A stretch of DNA of 64,000 nt from contig CAYOWC010000001.1 of the NCBI GenBank assembly GCA_964407525.1, positions 12,721 through 76,720 on the forward strand. The letters run 5' to 3'. This document shows, piece after piece, positions 44,955 to 52,077 of this stretch; position 1 is the first letter of the stretch; every line of letters starts with the position of its first letter. Origin of the DNA: DUZB01 sp964407525 (lineage in GTDB: Bacteria; Desulfobacterota; DSM-4660; Desulfatiglandales; Desulfatiglandaceae). Position numbers and translations under genes: made by a program. Under the pieces are notes generated by a model that did no database searches, was not told where the DNA came from, and saw nothing but the letters and a program-made list of their open reading frames with translations.

Positions 44955-46343
44955 TTATGAGCTTCCTATTTTCCCGGTAATTTTTTCAACCATGACCCGA
45001 TAAAGGAAAACCCCGTTACCGATAAAATACCTCTTCCACAATCTTCCCGGTTCCTGGATAAATCTGTAAAGCCATTCCATTCCGATCTCCCGCATCCACA
45101 AAGGTGCTCGTTCAATTCGGCCTGAAAAGAAGTCAAAAAGCCCCCCCACACCAATACCAACTTTAACCCCTGTTTCATGGATATGTTCGGATATCCACGT
45201 GTCCTGTCTTGGGGCGCCGAATGCCACCAACAAGAGATCGGCATCGGATTTCTTGATCTGGTTTATGACCGCTGGCTCTTCTTCAGGAGAAAAATATCCG
45301 TCATGACAACCAGCTACTATGACATCTGGATGGTTTTCCCCGATCCAGTCGGCTACACCGGCCACAATTCCCGGGCGTGCACCAAGAAGAAATATTTTCT
45401 TGCCCGAACCGGACAATGCTTCGCATAGAAATGGAAAAAGATCGGTGCCGTTGACATTTTGTTTAATTTCTTTTTTGAGGAGCTTTCCCGCAATTTTAAG
45501 GCCTATCCCATCGGCGAGACAGATATCGGAGTTTTTTAATACGTTCATATAGTTCTCGTCACGGTAGGCTATATTGGCACAATCTGCATTCAGGAAACAG
45601 ACCTGACGAGATGACGTGCTTTCCAGGCAGGTCATGATCTCTTCGATGGTATCGCTCATGGTAAGGTTGTCCACCGGGATGCCGAGGATGGTTATTTCAT
45701 CCGGGGCTGTTGCTACACCGTTCCCGTAAAGGACCGCCGGTATGGACCTCAGGGCGATTCCAACGTCTCCCCAGATGCTCTGAGATTCCACATAATCCGC
45801 GTCCACTTCAAACTCGGTGGCGTAGTCGACATTCCCCCTTTTCTTGATCCACCAAAGGGATAGGAGGCCCGGTCTGACCTGATAACGTCTTCGTACCTCC
45901 CTTTCTCTCGGGCCCAGATCCCCCGGTACTACGGCTCGGGGGCCGATAAAAGACATGTCTCCCCTTACAATATTGATTAGTACGGGCCATCCACGCATGT
46001 GCATGAATCTTACCAGGCTGCCTCCGAAACCGGACCTGGCAGCTAAAGAAAGCCGGTCAAATGTTGCACACCATCGTCCCACCCTTGGCGACCGTTCAAA
46101 TCTGCCTCTGGAAAGGAGAGTTGCCGCAAGAAACAGGGGTGAAAGACCCAAGAGCAGGAGAAGCGCTACGGAGAAATCCAGGGTCCGTTTCGCACCGGAC
46201 AGGCACTGTACCACAAGAATCCATGTAAGGCCCCCAATAAACCGCTTTACCCGTAAACGCCACTGACCTCGCTTTGAAAAGCGGCTATAGAGTTCGTCCC
46301 TCACCCGTTCCCGGTCTTTATTGGTGTTTTTTTCTGTTTGCAT
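44955..46343 (-). CDS. fusion: degenerate sugar-transferase domain plus WecG/TagA GT26
   Basis: About 462 residues. The N-terminal half (to about 205) is sugar-transferase-like, with a membrane helix (DFSVALLLLLGLSPLFLAATL), LINIVRGDMSFIGPR and a C-terminal RPGLLSLWWI, but where active enzymes have Asp-Glu the sequence is Arg-Gly (HMRGWPVL). The C-terminal half is a complete WecG/TagA/CpsF glycosyltransferase (ILGIPVDNLTMSDTIEEI, FLNADCANIAYRD, DICLADGIGLKIAG, FVAFGAPRQDTWI-like LLVAFGAPRQDTWI, GGLFDFFSGRIERAP). It likely adds the second sugar to the polyprenyl-linked repeat unit. ATG chosen; a TTG lies one codon upstream. Confidence 0.84.
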   Translation of the reverse strand: MQTEKNTNKDRERVRDELYSRFSKRGQWRLRVKRFIGGLTWILVVQCLSGAKRTLDFSVALLLLLGLSPLFLAATLLSRGRFERSPRVGRWCATFDRLSLAARSGFGGSLVRFMHMRGWPVLINIVRGDMSFIGPRAVVPGDLGPREREVRRRYQVRPGLLSLWWIKKRGNVDYATEFEVDADYVESQSIWGDVGIALRSIPAVLYGNGVATAPDEITILGIPVDNLTMSDTIEEIMTCLESTSSRQVCFLNADCANIAYRDENYMNVLKNSDICLADGIGLKIAGKLLKKEIKQNVNGTDLFPFLCEALSGSGKKIFLLGARPGIVAGVADWIGENHPDVIVAGCHDGYFSPEEEPAVINQIKKSDADLLLVAFGAPRQDTWISEHIHETGVKVGIGVGGLFDFFSGRIERAPLWMREIGMEWLYRFIQEPGRLWKRYFIGNGVFLYRVMVEKITGKIGSS

Positions 46344-46378
46344 CAAGGGTTCCGTTCATTTTTCTAATTAACGAGTAA

Positions 46379-47143
46379 CTAATATGCTCCTTTTCCCAGC
46401 AGAACGGCGGGAATTGTGCTGAATAGGAGTTTGATATCCATCCAGAAGCTCCGGCTTTCAATATACTGCACATCCAGTTCCACCTGTTGATCGAAAGGAA
46501 TATCTCCCCGCCCACTTACCTGCCAGATACAGGTAAGGCCGGGAATGGCATCAAGCCTCCGGCGGTCTGCCAGAGTGTATTCCGCCACTTCTCTCGGGAC
46601 AGGAGGCCTGGGCCCCACCAGAGACATATCCCCTTTCAATACACACCACAACTGGGGCAATTCATCCAAGCTCAATTTGCGAATAAAACGTCCAATCCAT
46701 GTTACCCTGGGGTCTTTTTTCATTTTGAAGGTGATGCTGTCATCGTGGTCGCTTTGTTCCAGCAGGTCGTCTTTGAGCTGTTCTGCATTGACAACCATCG
46801 ATCTGAATTTGGGGAACGGGAACTCCCTTCCCCAGAGCCCTATCCTGGTCTGCCAGAACAGGACGGGCCCTCCGTCAGTCAGTTTGATGCACAATACCAG
46901 AACGAGGAGCAGGGGCCATAGACATAAAAGCAGGAGGGAAGATCCTGAAATATCGATGATTCGTTTCAGTACTTTGGCGCCCCCCACCACGATAATCCAT
47001 GCATATTTTTTTCTCCAATAGCGCAATTTAAGGGCGATCCCCCCCGCCCCCGTAGAAGCTGATCCATAGCGTTTATACAGTTCTTCCGTGAGAACAACCC
47101 TTTGGCGGCCATCTCGCAATGGGGATTTATCTGAAAGTTCCAT
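46379..47143 (-). CDS. initiating sugar-phosphate transferase (polyprenyl phosphoglycosyl transferase)
   Basis: 254 residues. Membrane helix IIDISGSSLLLLCLWPLLLV, then PKFRSMVVNAE, and the catalytic block KLSLDELPQLWCVLKGDMSLVGPR with the Asp160-Glu161 dyad intact, ending DAIPGLTCIWQVSGRGDIPF. It transfers a sugar phosphate to undecaprenyl phosphate to begin the repeat unit. The other two sugar-transferase modules of the cluster lack the dyad, so this is probably the working initiator. AGAGG lies before the ATG, four bases after the uridine kinase stop. Confidence 0.92.
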   Translation of the reverse strand: MELSDKSPLRDGRQRVVLTEELYKRYGSASTGAGGIALKLRYWRKKYAWIIVVGGAKVLKRIIDISGSSLLLLCLWPLLLVLVLCIKLTDGGPVLFWQTRIGLWGREFPFPKFRSMVVNAEQLKDDLLEQSDHDDSITFKMKKDPRVTWIGRFIRKLSLDELPQLWCVLKGDMSLVGPRPPVPREVAEYTLADRRRLDAIPGLTCIWQVSGRGDIPFDQQVELDVQYIESRSFWMDIKLLFSTIPAVLLGKGAY

Positions 47144-47147
47144 TTCT

Positions 47148-47852
47148 TTAACCTCTGTGCGTTTCTGCCTGCCCAGTGAAACTTTTTTGCCGTTGTTTCA
47201 CCGGGGTGCGAGACCTGTCAGGTTCCGGATTGCGTTGGGAAAGTTCGGACAGATGGGCTGCGATTGCTTTTGCAGACTGATCCACCGGATTTTCACCGTT
47301 AACCACTTTGTCGGCAAAACCTCTTGTGGGAAGTATATATTGTTCATTCATGGGACGAACGGTTGTTGCGTATTGTCCCAGAACAGATTCCCGGGTTCTT
47401 CCTCTTTCCCTCATGTCCCTTTCAAGACGCCGTGCCAGGCCGAGTTGGTCATCTACCATCACAAAGACACCCAGGTCCAGAAGGGATCGTATTTTTTCCC
47501 AATACAGGACAAACAATCCTTCTATAATAATCAGATCGCCTGGCTCAACCGGGATGGATTCCTCTAAGCGTGTGTGTGTAACAAAATCGTATGCTGGAAT
47601 TTCAATAAGAAGGCCCTGTGTCATTTCGTGCAAATGGTTACGGAGAAGTTCGCTGTCGAGGGCTTCCGGAACATCAAAATTATGCTTTTCCCGATCGTGT
47701 GGTGCAAGATGGGAAAGATCGTGGTAATAACTGTCAAGGGAAAGAACGACGGGCGATTTCGCGTCCAGATGCTCGATGAGACGGCGGGCGAGGACGCTCT
47801 TTCCTGAACAGGAAGGCCCTGCTATACCGACGATAATATGTTTGTCCTGCAT
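47148..47852 (-). CDS. udk: uridine kinase family protein
   Basis: 234 residues. P-loop GIAGPSCSGKSVLARRL, SLDSYYHDLSHL, NFDVPEALDSELL, IIIEGLFVLYWEKI and RRLERDMRERGRTRESVL are uridine kinase (PRK superfamily) blocks. It would make UMP for UTP and sugar nucleotide supply, which may explain its place within a glycan cluster. The tail (RTPVKQRQKSFTGQAETHRG) is translated from the 58-bp repeat shared with the heptosyltransferase at 28 kb; without it the protein has the usual length near 210. Confidence 0.87.
   Translation of the reverse strand: MQDKHIIVGIAGPSCSGKSVLARRLIEHLDAKSPVVLSLDSYYHDLSHLAPHDREKHNFDVPEALDSELLRNHLHEMTQGLLIEIPAYDFVTHTRLEESIPVEPGDLIIIEGLFVLYWEKIRSLLDLGVFVMVDDQLGLARRLERDMRERGRTRESVLGQYATTVRPMNEQYILPTRGFADKVVNGENPVDQSAKAIAAHLSELSQRNPEPDRSRTPVKQRQKSFTGQAETHRG
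47152..47214. repeat. 58-bp repeat, copy 2, inside the 3' end of udk
   Basis: GTGAAAC (47176-47182) and GTTTCAC (47195-47201) enclose a 12-base loop. It aligns with 28364-28421 almost base for base and is read in the same frame, giving both proteins a K-Q-x-Q-K-x-F-T-G-Q-A-E-T tail. Confidence 0.72.
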
Positions 47853-47864
47853 AACAAATTCCTA

Positions 47865-49013
47865 TCAGATTCCTGTTTCCGCAGCTTCCCGGATGATCTT
47901 CAAAGTAAGGGCTGCAGTAGCCGACCACGTAAATTTCTTCGCTCTTTCAAGCCCGCGGGCCCGGCAGTCCTCCATCCGATCAGGATTCTTCAGCAATTCG
48001 GCCATGGCGCCTGCGATCGATTCCACCTGGTAAGGGTCAAAAAGCACTCCCGTGTCGCCGATTACTTCGGGAATAGATGAAATATCTGAACAGGCTACGG
48101 GAATTCCGCAGGCCATGGCTTCGAGAACCGGCATGCCAAACCCTTCGTACAGGGATGGGAACACAAAAAGATCTGCTCCGCAATACAGCGAAGGGATATC
48201 TTCCCCGGGAGCAAAGCCCGTGAAAATGACTTCTTTAGAATAAGGTGATTCGTTGGCAACCCGATGGACTTCCTCCGCCCTGTCCCAGTCGCTTCCTGCA
48301 AGAACAAGCTGATGGGGGATACCGGTGGATTTTTTCAAAAGATCGAATGCTTTAATCAATCGGGCATGGTTTTTCCCCGGGTGTTCTATTCTGGAAATAT
48401 ACAGGATATAGGGGGCTTGAATTCCGTACTTTGGGCAGATCTCCTTGATGGTCTCGGATTTGTCTCTGGGGAAGTAGACATTATAATCGGCTGCAATGTG
48501 GGTGACGGTAACAAGCGGTTCCGGAACGCGGGCAAATTCTACGATATCTTTCTTGCTGCTTTCGCTGACGGTTAGTACACGGGTCAGTCTGCGTACCAGA
48601 AATGGAAGGACTTTTTTGATGTAGAACATCCTTGAAGAATCATATTTTCCCTCCACGTGAATACTGGAAAAGTCATGAACCGTCCCAACCGTGGGACAAG
48701 GAACGGAATAGGGAACCCTTCGGTTGCCGGCTGGCAGAAACAGGACGTCGTATCCTCTCTTTCGAACCAGTTTAGGAAGGCTTACCTGGTGCCATGCGAT
48801 ATTGGCCAGAGGGCTTCTGAGGGAATCTCCGAAAGAGAGGGTGTTCATGCAATCCGGATCAGGAACGAACAGGTCCTTTTCATCTTCATAAACAATGACT
48901 TCGAATTCCATTTCATTGTCAAGAGTAGAAAATTCCCGCAAGAGATTAATAATATACTGGCTGATTCCTGATTTTCCGCCGTCGCCCCCAAAGGTTGTAA
49001 TGCCAACTTTCAT
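47865..49013 (-). CDS. family 4 glycosyltransferase
   Basis: 382 residues, GT-B fold retaining type. N-terminal GGDGGKSGISQYIINLL, then ILYISRIEHPGKNHARLIKAF and the sugar-nucleotide site FPSLYEGFGMPVLEAMACGIPVA with the EGFGMPVLE (E-x7-E) pair. It adds a sugar to the repeat unit in the cytosol. A strong AAGGAGGAA lies seven bases before the ATG. Confidence 0.92.
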   Translation of the reverse strand: MKVGITTFGGDGGKSGISQYIINLLREFSTLDNEMEFEVIVYEDEKDLFVPDPDCMNTLSFGDSLRSPLANIAWHQVSLPKLVRKRGYDVLFLPAGNRRVPYSVPCPTVGTVHDFSSIHVEGKYDSSRMFYIKKVLPFLVRRLTRVLTVSESSKKDIVEFARVPEPLVTVTHIAADYNVYFPRDKSETIKEICPKYGIQAPYILYISRIEHPGKNHARLIKAFDLLKKSTGIPHQLVLAGSDWDRAEEVHRVANESPYSKEVIFTGFAPGEDIPSLYCGADLFVFPSLYEGFGMPVLEAMACGIPVACSDISSIPEVIGDTGVLFDPYQVESIAGAMAELLKNPDRMEDCRARGLERAKKFTWSATAALTLKIIREAAETGI

Positions 49014-49047
49014 CAGGTTCCTCCTTTTGCCCCTTCAACAGAAGCCA

Positions 49048-49452
49048 CTACAGACCTAACATTTCGAATAGATGTTTGCCAGGCATAAAATCGATGCCTA
49101 CATGTCTCTTTAAGAAATAGATTATCAGGAATAGTACCAGAAGAATGGGCCAACATAGGAAAAAAGAAAGCAACAGTGCCCTTGCTGCCGTCATCTTTTT
49201 CTTGATCTTTTTTTCTTTCCGTGTGACTCCACAGCGACGATCTCTAACCATCAACATGATCACATGGTAACGTGCGAAAATAAGAGGGATGGTTCCCCTG
49301 AGGTTGATAGAGAGGTCTTTTTCCCGGCCGCCGGTAGAAATAGCCTCCTCTACAGCCTCTAACTGACGGGGGGTAAAAGAGGCACGTATCTCTGGGTTGA
49401 TGCTCTCCATCACATGATACGTGAATGGGTCGTTGAATTTTTTCCCAATCAT
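49048..49452 (-). CDS. small membrane protein of the polysaccharide cluster, function unknown
   Basis: 134 residues. A soluble N-terminal half (NPEIRASFTPRQLEAVEEAI ... LSINLRGTIPLIFARYHVIM), a basic hinge RKEKKIKKK and one strong membrane helix (ALLLSFFLCWPILLVLFLIIYFL) near the C-terminus. I do not recognise the family with a name; short proteins of this pattern (FTPxQLEA plus LPL-x-RYYLVLL-like strand) occur in other exopolysaccharide loci. A family 2 mobile element was inserted between it and the next upstream gene. Confidence 0.65.
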   Translation of the reverse strand: MIGKKFNDPFTYHVMESINPEIRASFTPRQLEAVEEAISTGGREKDLSINLRGTIPLIFARYHVIMLMVRDRRCGVTRKEKKIKKKMTAARALLLSFFLCWPILLVLFLIIYFLKRHVGIDFMPGKHLFEMLGL

Positions 49453-49466
49453 GGAAACCCTGTTGT

Positions 49467-49652
49467 TTAGGAACGTGGACGCAATAACTTCCCCAACTAT
49501 ACATCATAGCTTCAGACCATTTTCGCCCGATATGAAATCACAAAAACATTGAAATAGCTCGCTATTACGTCAGCTTTTGTGATTCCATATCGAACAAACC
49601 TGATCCAAATCTATGCGCCTACTTGCGAAAGTTGTTACGTCCACGTTCCTTA
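49467..49652. mobile_element. MITE-like element, family 2, copy B, with TTA target duplication
   Basis: A 180-bp element (49470-49649), inverted relative to copy A at 4772-4952 and closely similar along its whole length. Ends are GGAACGTGGACGCAATAACT and the complement of GGAACGTGGACGTAACAACT. It is flanked by TTA at 49467-49469 and 49650-49652, which read TAA on the other strand, the same target as copy A. It lies one base after the stop codon of the minus-strand GT4 gene. An internal hairpin pairs GATATGAAATCACAA with TTGTGATTCCATATC. Confidence 0.85.
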
Positions 49653-49653
49653 T

Positions 49654-50832
49654 TTACTCTGACAGATAAGATATCAGCTTATCAAGATACATTTCAAAAG
49701 AAAAATGTTCTTTCACTCTGCGAAGCCCGTTTTCTCCAAGGTTTTCCGCCAGACCTTTCTCAGTCAGAATCCTCTCAAGGGCCTGTGCAAAAGTATCTAT
49801 ATCCTGTTCGGGAGCTAGAAAACCTGTTTTTCCGTGCTCAAGCCAGTCCGGGATGCCTCCCACGTCAAATGCAACTATTGGTTTGCCGTGATGCATCGCT
49901 TCAAGCCCTATCATTCCAAACGGTTCAGGCCACCGGGAAGGAACCGCTACAACCCTAGCCCGGGAATAAAAGCGACCCAGGTCTTCATTGTTGATCCATC
50001 CGTGAAATGTTACCTTTTGTTCCAGCCCCAGTTCTTTTGCCTGTTCCTTTAATTTATTCTCTGCATTTCCTGTTCCAATGATATCTGCGGTGAAATGACC
50101 TCGGATTTTCTTCAGCGCCTGTAACAGTAGATCAACCCCTTTTCCTCGAATGAGCTGGCCCACATACAAAATAGCCGGGGTTTCCGACGGTGGAACCGGT
50201 TCGTGTGTCTCCATGCGAACAACCGGAGGGAGAATGTGAACCTTTTCTTTTGAAAACCCGTTTTGAAGAAGTTCTTCTCGCATGAACCGGCTTCCAACCA
50301 GCAGGGTATCTAACAGGTAGTTTTGGCGCATTTCTTTTAATTTGAGCCCTATATTTACATAACCAAAGCCGGTTCGAGTCTGGTTATTTCTGGAAATGAA
50401 AGCCCCGTCCAGCCAGCAGCGCCAGTCCAACTTGTGGTGACAAACCCTGTTGTTGGTGAGGTAATATTTGTGACGTCGGGGACAGCATAGATCATGATCA
50501 TGGACCATCCTGACCGAACGAACACGGTCCAGGAGCTGGAGGCAGAAAGTTACATCAGGGACTTTATGGAAGTAGACCACATCAGGGGATGCATTCCTGA
50601 ATATTTCCCGGAACGAATGGGGATGGTCGTTTTCCAAAAAACTGCCTAAATCCCTGCAGGGATAGGTGCGTGCAAAGAGATCTTCATAGCTGTCAAGACC
50701 GCGTTGGGTTTTTTCCCCGTAGGCCAGGAGGGAAGTGATTCCCCTGGAATTCAGTCCTGCCACCGAATCTGCAATATTCTGCTCTACCCCTCCAAAATAT
50801 CCGCATTTCTCATTTACGAAAAGGATTCTCAC
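49654..50832 (-). CDS. family 4 glycosyltransferase
   Basis: About 392 residues. N-terminal ILFVNEKCGYFGGVEQNIA, middle PPSETPAILYVGQLIRGKGVD and C-terminal VPSRWPEPFGMIGLEAMHHG with the EPFGMIGLE site. A Cys-rich insert (CCPRRHKYYLTNNRVCHHKLDWRC) is typical of some GT4 subfamilies. A GTG start at 50832 has GGAGG six bases upstream and is preferred over the ATG five codons earlier. The gene overlaps its upstream neighbour by about 22 bases. Confidence 0.9.
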   Translation of the reverse strand: MRILFVNEKCGYFGGVEQNIADSVAGLNSRGITSLLAYGEKTQRGLDSYEDLFARTYPCRDLGSFLENDHPHSFREIFRNASPDVVYFHKVPDVTFCLQLLDRVRSVRMVHDHDLCCPRRHKYYLTNNRVCHHKLDWRCWLDGAFISRNNQTRTGFGYVNIGLKLKEMRQNYLLDTLLVGSRFMREELLQNGFSKEKVHILPPVVRMETHEPVPPSETPAILYVGQLIRGKGVDLLLQALKKIRGHFTADIIGTGNAENKLKEQAKELGLEQKVTFHGWINNEDLGRFYSRARVVAVPSRWPEPFGMIGLEAMHHGKPIVAFDVGGIPDWLEHGKTGFLAPEQDIDTFAQALERILTEKGLAENLGENGLRRVKEHFSFEMYLDKLISYLSE

Positions 50833-52054
50833 GGATCGCCTCCTCATAGATCCGGATAAGATCTCGTGTTATTTGGTCCCAACTGTACATCCCACACGCC
50901 TTGATGTTTCCTGAATTGGAAAGTTGGAGGGCTTTTTCAGGGGATTTGGTCAGTGTCTCAAAGGCCGTAAGAAATTCCCCTGTGTTGTTCTTTTTAAAAA
51001 GCAACCCGTCTTTACCGTCCTCAACAAAAGAGGGAATGCCTCCTATCCGGCTTGCCATTACAGGCAGACCGGCAGCCCATGCCTCCAGGATCACGATACC
51101 AAAGGGTTCGTGAACGGATGGGAGAAGGAACAGGTCTGACGCATGATAGGCATCCACCAGGTCCTGTCCGCCGGCATCAAGCCCTTTTATTACTGTGACA
51201 TGATTTTCCAGCCCTGATCCCTGAATGGCTTCCATCAATCGGGAATGGTAGCTTTCGTTGGTAACAGACCCGATGATCAGCAGGTGGACCCGTGGGTTGA
51301 TTTTGATCAGTTCGGGGAGGGTGTTAATCTGGAAAAGCTGGTTTTTCTGGGGGTCGATTCTTCCTACCGTTACGATCACATACGCTTCCTGTGGGATGTG
51401 GTATTTCTTTCTGAATTCGGGACCGTTTCCTTGTTGAAAGTGTTCCGGATCAACCCCGTTTGCCAGGTGAAGAACGTTCTTGTTGGGAAATCGTTCCTGG
51501 GTTTTTCGCTGTTCTTCCTGCCCGACGCAGATGATGGCTGCTGCGTCATCCATAACGCTCCGTGATCCAACCCACCACCCCAAAATCTTTCCCCACTCAA
51601 AAGTGCCTTCGGTGGGCGCCGTCCATGTTTCGGCTTCCTCGGCCGGGACATCGAACATCCCCCCATGTAGGGATACCACATAGGGAATCCCCCGCCTTTT
51701 CGCGATATATCTCCCGATGCCGCCGGGCCGTTTGGCGGTGTGAAGGTGGATGATATCCAGTTCAGGATAGGTCTGCAGTACTTTCATCAGAGAGAAAGAG
51801 AAGAGGTTTCCTCCTTTTCTATCCAGCAGGGCTTTAGCTTCTTTTGAAAGGCCCAGGTATGGGTAGAAATAGGATACTCTTCGAACATTCACGCCGCCAA
51901 TATTTTCTTTATCGGTCTTTGCAAGGGCATTGGGGCAGATAATTTCCGTATGGTGTCCCAATCCGAGCAGCCGTTTACATGTTTCGAGAATGACGGTCTC
52001 AGTGCCGCCCCAATGGCTTCGAACAAAACGACGTGGTAATTGAACAATGTTCAT
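50810..52054 (-). CDS. family 4 glycosyltransferase
   Basis: 414 residues. N-terminal RSHWGGTETVILETCKRLLGLGHH, IIHLHTAKRPGGIGRYIAKR, middle VTVGRIDPQKNQLFQINTLPEL and C-terminal LPSVHEPFGIVILEAWAAGLPV with the EPFGIVILE site. Part of the repeat-unit assembly enzymes of the cluster. Confidence 0.92.
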   Translation of the reverse strand: MNIVQLPRRFVRSHWGGTETVILETCKRLLGLGHHTEIICPNALAKTDKENIGGVNVRRVSYFYPYLGLSKEAKALLDRKGGNLFSFSLMKVLQTYPELDIIHLHTAKRPGGIGRYIAKRRGIPYVVSLHGGMFDVPAEEAETWTAPTEGTFEWGKILGWWVGSRSVMDDAAAIICVGQEEQRKTQERFPNKNVLHLANGVDPEHFQQGNGPEFRKKYHIPQEAYVIVTVGRIDPQKNQLFQINTLPELIKINPRVHLLIIGSVTNESYHSRLMEAIQGSGLENHVTVIKGLDAGGQDLVDAYHASDLFLLPSVHEPFGIVILEAWAAGLPVMASRIGGIPSFVEDGKDGLLFKKNNTGEFLTAFETLTKSPEKALQLSNSGNIKACGMYSWDQITRDLIRIYEEAIRENPFRK

Positions 52055-52077
52055 GAATCAGACCCCCGTTGAGACTC

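Noticed and set aside
49467..49652. Structured non-coding RNA gene, suggested by the long internal hairpin
   Set aside because: A near-identical inverted copy with the same ends and 3-bp flanking duplications at 4.8 kb identifies it as a mobile element; an RNA role would be secondary.
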